Shown in pieces: positions 18,173 through 26,476 of a DNA stretch of 64,000 bases. The notes below the pieces were generated by a model that worked only from the letters and a program-made list of their open reading frames with translations, ran no database searches and was not told the DNA's origin. Origin of the DNA: Halobacillus_A sp043497005 (lineage in GTDB: Bacteria > Bacillota > Bacilli > Bacillales > Halobacillaceae); the NCBI RefSeq assembly GCF_043497005.1, contig NZ_JBIEKE010000001.1:1054001-1118000 (forward strand), in the 5' to 3' direction. Both the position numbers and the translations under genes were made by a program. Positions within the stretch are counted from its first letter, which is position 1; each line of letters starts with the position of its first letter.

Positions 18173-19000
18173 ATGAAGCATTTTCTCAAACGATTGAGAA
18201 AAGATAAAATAGGGATAGTCGGCTTTGTTGGTATAGCCATGGTTATCATTATAGGATTGCTGGCTCCTCTTATTGCGCCCTACGGACCTGAAGAAATGTC
18301 TCAAACTCACGTTATGGAAGGACCAAGTAAAGAATTCATTTTTGGTACAGATGAATTTGGACGGGATATTTTTTCAAGAATCGTATACGGGGCTCAGGTT
18401 TCTCTGCAAGTAGGCTTAATTGCTGTAGGGATTGGAGCAGGTTTTGGTCTTCTGTTTGGTTTAATTAGTGGTTTTTTTCAAGGCAAAGTCGATCAAATTA
18501 TAATGAGAATCATGGATGTCTTCTTTGCATTCCCTGACATTCTATTAGCGTTGACAATCGTTGCTGTTCTGGGACCAAGTCTTACGAACACAATGATAGC
18601 TATTGGAATTGTCTTCACACCTGTATTTACCAGGGTCGTTCGGGGGACGGTCATTAGTGTGAAAGAGAATGAATATATTTCAAACGCTGTGGCAATTGGC
18701 GTTTCACCTGTGAAAATTATTGTTAAGCATGTAACACCTAATATTATGGCACCGTTTATTGTGCAGGTGACTTTAGGTTTATCAGGAGCTATCTTAACAG
18801 AAGCTGCTTTAAGTTTTCTTGGGTTGGGGGTGCAGCCGCCGAATCCTTCCTGGGGGGTCATGTTGAACGATGGACGAGCACTGATGGAATTTGCCCCTTG
18901 GACGATTTTATTTCCAGCGGGAGCGATCATTTTTACAATTTTTTGCTTCAATCTATTTGGTGACAGTTTAAGAGATATTTTAGATCCGAAACTGAAGTAA
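18173..19000 (+). CDS. ABC transporter permease, DppC/OppC type
   Basis: 275 residues, six helices, with the N-terminal OppC segment, FGTDEFGRDIFSRIVYGAQVSL, and the EAA loop ISNAVAIGVSPVKIIVKHVTPN. The ending FGDSLRDILDPKLK is characteristic. Partner of the DppB-type permease, same operon, 18 nt before anmK. Confidence 0.9.
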   Translation: MKHFLKRLRKDKIGIVGFVGIAMVIIIGLLAPLIAPYGPEEMSQTHVMEGPSKEFIFGTDEFGRDIFSRIVYGAQVSLQVGLIAVGIGAGFGLLFGLISGFFQGKVDQIIMRIMDVFFAFPDILLALTIVAVLGPSLTNTMIAIGIVFTPVFTRVVRGTVISVKENEYISNAVAIGVSPVKIIVKHVTPNIMAPFIVQVTLGLSGAILTEAALSFLGLGVQPPNPSWGVMLNDGRALMEFAPWTILFPAGAIIFTIFCFNLFGDSLRDILDPKLK

Positions 19001-19018
19001 TTTTAGCGGGGTGAACGG

Positions 19019-20218
19019 ATGGTTAAAATATATGGAATTGGTTTAATGTCAGGAACTTCATTAGACGGCATCGATGCAGTTCTCGTCGAAAGCGTTTATA
19101 ATGAGGAAGGTCTTCCCTTTCGTATTATAGAATCACTAACCAAAAGTTACGACGAGGAAATCTATGAATCTATTATGAGAATTTGTGATCCAGAAACTGC
19201 GAAGATCGAAGAAGTATCAGCCATGAACATGTATTTAGGGAAAAAATTTGCTGATGTTGTTCATCAATTGCTGCAAAAAGCGAAGATGAAGCCGGAAGAT
19301 ATTCACTTCATTAGTTCCCACGGCCAAACTATTTTCCATCAGCCTTTAGCAGGGCAGAAATCATATGAATTAAAGAATACTTTCCAGATAGGTGATCTGT
19401 CGGTGCTGTCTGAAGAAACAGGCATTGCAGTAGTTGGAGATTTTAGAACAGCAGATATGGCTGTTGGCGGACAGGGAGCTCCACTCGTCTCTTACCTGGA
19501 CTATTTAATGTTCGGTAGAGATGGAAAAGCACGAGCTTTACAGAACATTGGAGGAATAGGAAATGTTACGTATATTCCTTCAAATGGAGATGTTTCTTGC
19601 ACTCTATCATTCGATACGGGACCAGGAAATATGGTTATCGATGCAGTAGTTCACTCTATAACGAATGGAAAATGGAGCTATGATCATGAGGGGAAACTAG
19701 CTCGTAAAGGAAATATTGATAAAGAACTGTTAAGTCAATTGATGGATCATGAATATTTTCAAAGCCCTCTTCCTAAAACGACCGGACGAGAATTATTTGG
19801 ACAGTCTTTTGCTGCTCGAATGATGGAAGATTTTAAACATATTGCGGAGGAGGATCTTGTGACAACCGTCAGTGAATGGACCGTTGAGTCGATCGTAAAG
19901 GGGTATCGTGACTTTATAGAAGTGGATGGAGTACACTTAGATGAAGTTATTATCGGCGGGGGAGGAAGCTATAATCTGTATATTTTAGAGAGATTACAGC
20001 AAAAGATGCAGCACCTCAAAGTAAGAACCATCGACGATTTTGGAGTACCAAGCTCTTTTAAAGAAGCATTAGCTTTTGCTGTAATGGGCTATCAAACTAT
20101 TATAGGGAAAGAAAATCAGATACCTTCAGCTACGGGAGCTGAACGTTCAGTTATTATGGGGAAAATCGCATACTCCCAGCCAGAAGCCTATCAACGCTTA
20201 ATGTCTATAAGGAGTTGA
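19019..20218 (+). CDS. anmK: Anhydro-N-acetylmuramic acid kinase
   Basis: Phosphorylates and opens 1,6-anhydro-MurNAc to MurNAc-6-phosphate, the substrate of MurQ. 399 residues of the ASKHA kinase fold: GLMSGTSLDGIDAVLVE at the N-terminus, SSHGQTIFH, GDFRTADMAVGGQGAPL, NIGGIGNVTY and FDTGPGNM are all present and well conserved. Unlike its neighbour murQ, it shows no frame damage. It overlaps the following ATPase gene. Its place inside an Opp-type operon indicates that imported cell-wall fragments feed it. Confidence 0.93.
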   Translation: MVKIYGIGLMSGTSLDGIDAVLVESVYNEEGLPFRIIESLTKSYDEEIYESIMRICDPETAKIEEVSAMNMYLGKKFADVVHQLLQKAKMKPEDIHFISSHGQTIFHQPLAGQKSYELKNTFQIGDLSVLSEETGIAVVGDFRTADMAVGGQGAPLVSYLDYLMFGRDGKARALQNIGGIGNVTYIPSNGDVSCTLSFDTGPGNMVIDAVVHSITNGKWSYDHEGKLARKGNIDKELLSQLMDHEYFQSPLPKTTGRELFGQSFAARMMEDFKHIAEEDLVTTVSEWTVESIVKGYRDFIEVDGVHLDEVIIGGGGSYNLYILERLQQKMQHLKVRTIDDFGVPSSFKEALAFAVMGYQTIIGKENQIPSATGAERSVIMGKIAYSQPEAYQRLMSIRS

Positions 20219-20223
20219 AAGTC

Positions 20224-21267
20224 TTGAGCAATCTACTCGAAATCAATAATTTATCGATTGATGTTAAAATCGAAAAGTCTTACTACAACATTGTCCATAG
20301 GCTTAGTTTATCGATTGCCAAAAAACAAAAATACGGAATAGTGGGGGAATCTGGTAGTGGAAAAAGCTTAACTTCTCTTGCCATTATGAATTTATTGGCC
20401 GATTCTCTCAGTGTCAGTGAAGGACAAATATTATTTGAAGGAAACCAGCAGCTTACGACTCTTTCCAATAAAGAAATGATGAAGATTAGAGGGAAAGATA
20501 TAGCGATTATCTTTCAAGAACCTATGACTGCTTTAGATCCAATTTTTACAATAGAGTATCAAATATCCGAGGTTTTAAAAATCCATTTCAATCATTCGAA
20601 AAAAGAAATGCGGAAGATGGTTATCAGCATATTAAAAGATGTCGGTATTCCTAGGCCGGAGTCTATTATGAAAAGCTATCCTCACGAATTATCGGGTGGA
20701 ATGCGTCAAAGAGTGGTGATAGCCATGGCGTTAATTTGTAAGCCTAAACTATTAATTGCTGATGAACCAACCACGGCTTTAGATGTGACGATTCAGGCGC
20801 AAATTTTAGATTTAATGAATGAACTCACTGAAAAATATGATACTTCTATTTTAATGATTACCCACGATCTAGGTGTGATCAATGAAACATGTGAGAGAGT
20901 AGCGGTTATGTATGCGGGAGAGATTGTAGAAGAATCTTCTGTTGATAGCTTATTTAGTCATCCTAAGCACCCTTATACCCAGGGACTTTTAAAATCCATA
21001 CACACCCTAGGTGATCGATCTGAAAAATTATATTCTATTCCTGGCAATGTTCCGACTCCTACTCAATTGAAGAAAAATGGCTGCAGGTTTGCCTCAAGGT
21101 GTCCTCACGTGATGGATATCTGTAAGGAAGAAACTCCGCCGTATGTAGAGGTTTCTGAAGATCAGGTGAGTAAGTGCTGGTTACATACAGAAAGGGGTGA
21201 GTACAATGAACAAGGGCAAACAGCCAGTGTTGAAAGTGAAGAATATGAAAAAACATTTTCCGATTAA
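20224..21267 (+). CDS. Oligopeptide ABC transporter ATPase, DppD/OppD type
   Basis: 347 residues. Walker A GESGSGKS, Q-loop FQEPMTALDP, signature LSGGMRQR, Walker B LLIADEPTTALD, switch His in ITHDLGV, plus the OppD/F C-terminal Cys region CRFASRCPHVMDIC that can hold an Fe-S cluster. TTG at 20224 is 9 nt after AAGGAG; TTG at 20215 overlaps that site. It overlaps the next gene by about 62 nt. Confidence 0.9.
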   Translation: MSNLLEINNLSIDVKIEKSYYNIVHRLSLSIAKKQKYGIVGESGSGKSLTSLAIMNLLADSLSVSEGQILFEGNQQLTTLSNKEMMKIRGKDIAIIFQEPMTALDPIFTIEYQISEVLKIHFNHSKKEMRKMVISILKDVGIPRPESIMKSYPHELSGGMRQRVVIAMALICKPKLLIADEPTTALDVTIQAQILDLMNELTEKYDTSILMITHDLGVINETCERVAVMYAGEIVEESSVDSLFSHPKHPYTQGLLKSIHTLGDRSEKLYSIPGNVPTPTQLKKNGCRFASRCPHVMDICKEETPPYVEVSEDQVSKCWLHTERGEYNEQGQTASVESEEYEKTFSD

Positions 21268-22231
21268 AGGCGGGATTATCAAAAGAACCAAAAGTTATGT
21301 TCGGGCAGTAGATGGAATTAGTTTTGACGTTCAAGAACAAGAGACTTTTTCTCTCGTAGGCGAAAGCGGATGCGGAAAATCCACAACCGGACGGTCGATT
21401 CTTCGTTTAACTGAGCCGACTGATGGTGAAGTCTATTTTAATGGGGAAGAGGTCCTGGAATGCACACAAAAGGAATTTAGAAAGTACCGCAAAGATATGC
21501 AAATGATTTTTCAAGACCCCTTTAGTTCACTGAATCCTAGAATGACAGTTAAAAGCTTACTTTTAGAGCCGTTAATGACCCACAAATTATATTCAAAAGA
21601 AGAAGCACTAGACAAAGTTTATGAGGTTGCAGAGCGAGTAGGACTCTCGAAGGAACAGGTTTCTCGTCATCCTCATGAATTCAGTGGAGGGCAGAGACAG
21701 AGAATAAGTATTGCACGAGCCTTGATCATGAACCCTAAATTAATCATATTGGATGAAGCTGTTTCCGCTCTTGATGTTTCTATCCAGGCCCAAATCTTAA
21801 ACCTATTAATTGATCTCCAGAAAGAATTTAAATTAACCTATGTGTTTATCTCACATGACCTTAATGTGGTCAAGCATTTAAGTGATCGTATAGGAGTTAT
21901 GTACTTAGGACAAATGATGGAAATGACCACGACCGAATCGTTGTTCAACCATCCATTACACCCTTATACAAAATCTCTTCTTTCGGCGATACCCTCTTAT
22001 GATCGTAATAAGAAAAAGGATAGAATCGTTTTAAAAGGGGACGTGCCAGATCCTGCAAATCCTCCTTCAGGGTGCCCGTTTAGGCTCAGGTGTCCGCAGG
22101 CTCACGAACTCTGCGAAACACAAAAGCCGACTTATCAAGAGGTGAAAGATAATCACTGGGTAGCGTGTCATCTATATAACGAGGACAGCCGAGTGAATGA
22201 AACTAAGCAGGGTCTTGAACACGCTTATTAG
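21206..22231 (+). CDS. Oligopeptide ABC transporter ATPase, DppF/OppF type
   Basis: 341 residues. Walker A GESGCGKS, Q-loop FQDPFSSLNPR, signature FSGGQRQR, Walker B LIILDEAVSALD, switch His ISHDLNV, and the C-terminal Cys motif CPFRLRCPQAHELC. ATG at 21206 is 8 nt behind AAAGGGG; the upstream GTG at 21197 lies in that ribosome site. Fifth and last component of the muropeptide/oligopeptide importer. Confidence 0.9.
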   Translation: MNKGKQPVLKVKNMKKHFPIKGGIIKRTKSYVRAVDGISFDVQEQETFSLVGESGCGKSTTGRSILRLTEPTDGEVYFNGEEVLECTQKEFRKYRKDMQMIFQDPFSSLNPRMTVKSLLLEPLMTHKLYSKEEALDKVYEVAERVGLSKEQVSRHPHEFSGGQRQRISIARALIMNPKLIILDEAVSALDVSIQAQILNLLIDLQKEFKLTYVFISHDLNVVKHLSDRIGVMYLGQMMEMTTTESLFNHPLHPYTKSLLSAIPSYDRNKKKDRIVLKGDVPDPANPPSGCPFRLRCPQAHELCETQKPTYQEVKDNHWVACHLYNEDSRVNETKQGLEHAY

Positions 22232-22254
22232 GATGGAAAAGAGGTGAAAAGGTG

Positions 22255-23155
22255 ATGAAAAGAGATGTGTTGGAGTTAGAATTAAATAATCTAGAATTGC
22301 ATCCAAATGTCTACCGAGGAATTACTGCATGTTATGAACAGCGAGGATCATAAAATCGCGCACGTGGTACACCGGGCGCTTCCCCAAATTCAAAATGTAA
22401 TAGACCGCGCTACAGCCATTTTGGAACAAAGGGGAAGAATCTTTTATTTTGGAGCGGGTACGAGTGGACGATTAGGTGTCCTTGATGCCTCTGAATGTCC
22501 CCCTACTTTTGGAGTGGATCCCTCTCTCGTTAATGGAATTATTGCAGGCGGGGACAAAGCATTGCGGTACCCTATTAAAAACGCCGAAGATAGTGAAAGC
22601 GACAGAGCCAAAGATGTAGAGGCACGCATAAGTGAAAATGATATGTTGATAGGAATCGCTTCTAGCGGAAAAACTCCTTATGTACTTGGAGCAGTTAAGA
22701 AGGCAGAACAGCTTGGAATTTTAACAGCCGGGGTTAGCTGTAGAGAAAATGCTGCTCTTTCTGAATTAGTAGACTTTCCCATTGATCTAAACGTAGGAAA
22801 AGAAATTATTAAAGGTTCAAAAAAGATTAAAAGCTGGTACGGCACAAAAGATGAGGTTAAATATAATTTCTACAATCTGATGATTAAATTAGAAATAGTT
22901 TATAATAACTTGATAATTAACGTGCAAGCCTCCAATTATAAACTAAAGGAAAGAACGTTTTCTATCATCCAGGAAGTTACAGGTGTCGAAGAAAAAACAG
23001 CTCGACGTTATGCTGAGGAAACAGAGGGGGATGTGAAAGTAGCGTTTCTCATGATACTGCTCCCATCTGATAAAACTCATGCCCAGCATATGTTACATAA
23101 ACATAATGGTCATTTTCCAAATGTGATGGAATGGATAAAGGAGGATAAAAGGTAG
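22255..23155 (+). pseudogene. murQ: N-acetylmuramic acid 6-phosphate etherase, frame-disrupted
   Basis: MurQ removes D-lactate from MurNAc-6-phosphate. The main open frame (22307-23155) has GAGTSGRLGVLDASECPP and ASNYKLKER, including the catalytic Glu in ASECPP. It lacks the usual N-terminal 15-20 residues: these look encoded from ATG 22255 in another frame, and a stop at 22292 separates them. Within 22833-22877 the open frame reads SWYGTKDEV, while frame +1 gives AGTAQKMRLNIISTI, the conserved MurQ helix; the frame returns at ATG 22880. So at least three indels are implied, two of them compensating. Substitutions in GKEIIKGSKKIK (usually GPE..TGSTRLK) suggest real decay, but assembly errors are possible. 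Confidence 0.72.
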
Positions 23156-23195
23156 GACTCTTCCCACTAGGTACCTGTATCCAGAGAAGAAAGAC

Positions 23196-23225
23196 AAAAC
23201 TCGGCATCCCGTCCGGGTTTTTTTT
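23196..23225 (+). terminator. Rho-independent terminator after murQ
   Basis: AAAACTCGG (23196-23204) pairs with CCGGGTTTT (23213-23221), 8-nt loop, T-run to 23225. A degenerate copy of the window repeat (GTACCTGTATC, 23171-23181) lies just before it. Confidence 0.8.
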
Positions 23226-23270
23226 GTGCGTAAGTTAAATTCTGTAAAAATAGCAGAAAACCTTTATAAT

Positions 23271-23285
23271 GAAATGTAACATTTC
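23271..23285 (+). promoter_or_regulatory. Candidate upstream activator site for the AcoR-like regulator
   Basis: GAAATGTAACATTTC is a perfect inverted repeat of GAAATG/CATTTC with a 3-nt centre. It lies about 230 bp upstream of the sigma-54 promoter, within the distance at which enhancer-binding activators work. No motif for this activator is known to me, so assignment is tentative. Confidence 0.4.
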
Positions 23286-23513
23286 TTATGAAACAAACGA
23301 TTACTCCACTTACCGAAGACCTGATCTCCTTGTTCCAATCTATTACCATCTATAGACTTCCAATCGTTCTATTCACATATACCATTATTTCATTTTCACT
23401 CTTTCTTCCGATTTCTTTACATAAAAGAACTGCATGAATAAGAAAGATAATAATAATTTTATTAAATTTAATAATTTTAGAGTTTGAAAGTGAGTAAATA
23501 CAAGACTTTAATG

Positions 23514-23530
23514 TTGGCATGAATATTGCA
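23514..23530 (+). promoter_or_regulatory. Sigma-54 (-24/-12) promoter of the acetoin-dehydrogenase-like operon
   Basis: TTGGCATGAATATTGCA matches the sigma-54 consensus TTGGCAC-N5-TTGCW, with GG (23516-17) and GC (23528-29) exactly 10 nt apart. It lies about 78 nt before the metallo-hydrolase gene, in an operon that carries its own sigma-54 activator. Confidence 0.85.
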
Positions 23531-23555
23531 TAAATAAGGGTAAAAGAAAAACATT

Positions 23556-23570
23556 TTGAAAACGCTTTCT
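23556..23570 (+). promoter_or_regulatory. cre site (CcpA) downstream of the sigma-54 promoter
   Basis: TTGAAAACGCTTTCT fits the full WTGNAANCGNWWNCW consensus. Placed 26 bp after the -12 element, CcpA bound here would act as a roadblock, coupling carbon catabolite repression to a sigma-54 operon as known for B. subtilis aco and lev. Confidence 0.75.
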
Positions 23571-23607
23571 TTTAGTGGCTTTATAGAAAAATAGGGAGGA
23601 AGTGAAA

Positions 23608-24249
23608 ATGGGAGAAATTACTGTTCAGCGTTTTATCACTGGGACCTTAAGGAGTAATTGTTTTGTTGTAACTTTAGACGAGGGATGTGTGGTTATTGAT
23701 CCCGGTGAATGTGTCGAAGATGTCGTCTCCTATATTGGTGATCGAGAGATACATTATATATTACTTACCCATGGCCATTATGACCACATTGCAGGTGTGA
23801 AAAGGTTAAAAAGATATACGACTGCTTTCGTTGGTATCCACCAGTTAGAAGCAAAATGGCTTCTTGAGCCGCGTCTCAATCGTTCATCCAACACTGGTGC
23901 GCCAGTCTATGGAGAATGGCCGGATATATTATTTACAGGAGAAGAAGTGGTTCAATGCGATCCGATGAAGATTAAAGTCCTCTACACACCGGGGCATTCC
24001 CCGGGAGGAGTCAGCTATCTCATCAGTGACGAATGTGTGTTCACTGGAGATTCTTTATTAGCAGGATTTATCGGTCCTACTAACCTCCCTTACAGTGATC
24101 GCCCCATGCTTAAACGATCTATTAGAGAAAGACTGTTTACCCTTCCAGAGAAAGTAGTTGTCTATCCAGGTCACGGCCCTAAAACGACGATAGGTTTTGA
24201 GAAGAAAAATAATACATTTCCCAATGTGATGGAATTATTAATTCAATAA
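23608..24249 (+). CDS. Metallo-beta-lactamase-fold hydrolase
   Basis: 213 residues, glyoxalase II/RNase Z-like fold. Metal motif THGHYDHIAG, downstream ligands in TPGHSPGG, FTGDSLL and PGHGPKT. ATG at 23608 is 7 nt behind GGGAGGA; GTG at 23602 is too close. It is the first gene after the sigma-54 promoter and precedes the E1/E2 genes by about 170 nt. Reaction unknown; a thioester or lactone hydrolase feeding the dehydrogenase complex is possible but unsupported. Confidence 0.82.
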   Translation: MGEITVQRFITGTLRSNCFVVTLDEGCVVIDPGECVEDVVSYIGDREIHYILLTHGHYDHIAGVKRLKRYTTAFVGIHQLEAKWLLEPRLNRSSNTGAPVYGEWPDILFTGEEVVQCDPMKIKVLYTPGHSPGGVSYLISDECVFTGDSLLAGFIGPTNLPYSDRPMLKRSIRERLFTLPEKVVVYPGHGPKTTIGFEKKNNTFPNVMELLIQ

Positions 24250-24328
24250 GCAATTGAGATGTTTTCTGGTAATTTTTTACATTAAAGGAACGCGAATTTA
24301 CTTACTTTCCATTCACCAAATATTATTT

Positions 24329-24340
24329 AAAGGAGGTGAG
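24329..24340 (+). other. Orphan consensus ribosome-binding site
   Basis: AAAGGAGGTGAG is a near-perfect anti-16S match, but no start codon lies 5-10 nt after it. ATG 24361 is 20 nt away and opens only a short unrecognised frame; the real gene starts at 24417 with its own AAGGAG. It may be a remnant of a lost gene or an mRNA-stabilising ribosome stall site. Confidence 0.45.
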
Positions 24341-24416
24341 GAATCGAGCGCAGCACACGTATGTTTTCATCAGTTCTTAAGGATTTGGGGATAAAAATTA
24401 ATAAGGAGTGTATGAA

Positions 24417-25421
24417 ATGGCTGAAATTTACCACCGAGATACAAACGTGGAAGACTATGATTCAGATTTGTTAATGGATCTATACAGTACGATGGGGAAG
24501 ATCCGTACGTTTGATGAACACTTAATCCGATTAATGCAAGAGGGTAAAGTTTCTGGTTTCTATCATTCTGGTATCGGTTCTGAAGGTCTTTCAGCTGGTT
24601 CGATTTCACAACTTTTACGAGATGACGACTATATTTACTACAACCATAGAGGGTGTAATCAAAAAATTGCAAAGGGCGTCCCTCTGTCTAAGATATATGG
24701 TGACTTTTTAGGAACAACTGAAGGGACTACTCGAGGTCTTGGAGCAGGAATTGTTCATAGTGCCGATCCTTCCAGAGGAGTACTGGGTCAGGCTGGTACG
24801 ATCGGTTCGCAGTTAAGTTTAGCTGTTGGTTCCGCATATGCTTCCAAAATGAAAGGGACGGATCAGGTTACGGTGGTTTACTTTGGAGATGGTGCCGCTT
24901 CCAGAGAGACGATGCATGGGTCATTGAACTGGGCGAAACTCTATAACTTGCCGGTTGTTTATATTTGTGAAAACAACGAGTATGCCATATCGTGTCATGT
25001 TTCAGAAACCCACGGGGTAAAAGCGCATATTGCGGACTGGTCAGAAGGTTATGGCATTCCTAACTGTGTCGTCGATGGAAACGATGTTCTTCTTATGCAT
25101 GAAGTGACGAAAGAGGCGGTGGAACGTGCCAAGCAAAGGAAAGGTCCGACGTTCATAGAGGCCCAAACGTTCCGTCACCGCGGACATTTTGAAGGTGATC
25201 CTTATGATTACATCGATCAAGCCGTGTTGTTAGATTGGAAAGAAAACCGTGATCCTATTAAAAACTTTAAAAAGAAATTAATAGAGAAGGATATTACGAC
25301 AGAAGAAGAATTAAATCAATTAGATCAACAAATCGAAGAAGAGATCTTGGCTGCAATTAAAAAAGCAGAAGCTGCCCCTATGCCAGATGGTGACCGAATT
25401 AAAGAAGGTTTATATGCATAA
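24417..25421 (+). CDS. acoA: Thiamine-diphosphate-dependent dehydrogenase E1 alpha (acetoin dehydrogenase type)
   Basis: 334 residues. The ThDP/Mg2+ motif runs from GDGAASRETMHGSLN to CENNEYAIS (about 165-200), preceded by YNHRGCNQKIAKG and the GAGIVHSAD region; the late FRHRGHFEGDP loop is typical of AcoA rather than pyruvate E1. ATG at 24417 lies 8 nt behind AAGGAG. Pairs with the next gene product as an alpha2beta2 E1 that decarboxylates acetoin or a related 2-oxo/hydroxyketone compound. Substrate is inferred from AcoR and the butanediol-dehydrogenase-like neighbour. Confidence 0.82.
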   Translation: MAEIYHRDTNVEDYDSDLLMDLYSTMGKIRTFDEHLIRLMQEGKVSGFYHSGIGSEGLSAGSISQLLRDDDYIYYNHRGCNQKIAKGVPLSKIYGDFLGTTEGTTRGLGAGIVHSADPSRGVLGQAGTIGSQLSLAVGSAYASKMKGTDQVTVVYFGDGAASRETMHGSLNWAKLYNLPVVYICENNEYAISCHVSETHGVKAHIADWSEGYGIPNCVVDGNDVLLMHEVTKEAVERAKQRKGPTFIEAQTFRHRGHFEGDPYDYIDQAVLLDWKENRDPIKNFKKKLIEKDITTEEELNQLDQQIEEEILAAIKKAEAAPMPDGDRIKEGLYA

Positions 25422-25433
25422 GGAGGAGAGACA

Positions 25434-26420
25434 ATGAGAGAAATTACGATGCGTGAAGCTCTAAATGAAGCGTTAAGAGAAGAGATGGCAAGAGACGAAA
25501 GTACAGTGCTTTTTGGAGAAGATGTGGCGAAGTTTGGCGGAATTAACAAAGTCACTCAAGGTCTTTATGAAGAGTACGGGTCTTCTCGAGTGTACGATAC
25601 GCCCATAGCTGAAGCGACCATTGTTGGAGCTGCAGTAGGGATGGCCATTACAGGACATGCTCGACCGATTCCAGAACTTCAGTTCGGTGATTTTGCCAGT
25701 ATCGCCTTTGATGAAATTTTTAATAAAATGGGCAAATGGCGGTTTATGCACGGTGGCCAGATGGAGATGCCTGTTACGTTACGGCTGCCCATTGGAATTG
25801 CCGGGGGAGCGGGACCAGAACATTCACAAAGTCCTCAAGCCCTGTTTATGCATGGCCCTGGTTTGCAAATTGTCGTTCCATCCACTCCAGCAGATGCCAA
25901 AGGGTTATTGAAAACCTCAATTCGTGATAATAATGCTGTTTTGTTCTTTGAACATAAACTGCTGTATGACTTGAAAGGCGAAGTTCCTGACGAAGAGGTT
26001 CTTATTCCTTTTGGACAAGCAGATGTAAAACGTGAAGGGGAAGATGTCACGATTATTGCAACTGCTCTCCAAGTTCATACTTCTTTAGAAGCAGCGGAAG
26101 AGCTTTCTAAACAGGGAGTGGAAGCCGAGGTGATTGACCCGCGTACCCTGGCTCCTTTAGATATGGGAACCATTTTGAATTCGGTAAGAAAAACAGGCCG
26201 TGTGGTTATCGTTCATGAAGAATCAAAAACGGGTGGCTCTGGAGCTGAAATTGCTGCTCAAATTCAAGAAGAAGCTCTTTTTGATTTAGAAGCTCCGATA
26301 AAAAGGATTGGCAGTCCTGATGTTCCTATTGCTCAAAGTATTCATCTGGAGCAATATTACCGTCCGAACACGCAGCAGATTATAACGGCAGTCAATGAAT
26401 TAAATGATGTTCCCGTATAA
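25434..26420 (+). CDS. acoB: Thiamine-diphosphate-dependent dehydrogenase E1 beta
   Basis: 328 residues, transketolase pyrimidine-binding domain then C-terminal transketolase domain. Begins MREITMREALNEAL; FGEDVAKFGG, DTPIAEATIVGAAVGMA, GAGPEHSQSP and GRVVIVHEES are conserved E1-beta features. ATG follows AAGGAGGAGAGACA, 12 nt after E1 alpha, so the two are co-translated. Same pathway as the alpha subunit. Confidence 0.85.
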   Translation: MREITMREALNEALREEMARDESTVLFGEDVAKFGGINKVTQGLYEEYGSSRVYDTPIAEATIVGAAVGMAITGHARPIPELQFGDFASIAFDEIFNKMGKWRFMHGGQMEMPVTLRLPIGIAGGAGPEHSQSPQALFMHGPGLQIVVPSTPADAKGLLKTSIRDNNAVLFFEHKLLYDLKGEVPDEEVLIPFGQADVKREGEDVTIIATALQVHTSLEAAEELSKQGVEAEVIDPRTLAPLDMGTILNSVRKTGRVVIVHEESKTGGSGAEIAAQIQEEALFDLEAPIKRIGSPDVPIAQSIHLEQYYRPNTQQIITAVNELNDVPV

Positions 26421-26476
26421 CTCTGCCCTAAATTATCGGAACATTTTGAATACTAACGAATAAGGGGTGTACGTTC

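Noticed and set aside
18493..18951. 152-residue open frame on the minus strand
   Set aside because: It is antisense to the well-supported DppC-type permease, and its composition mirrors that gene.
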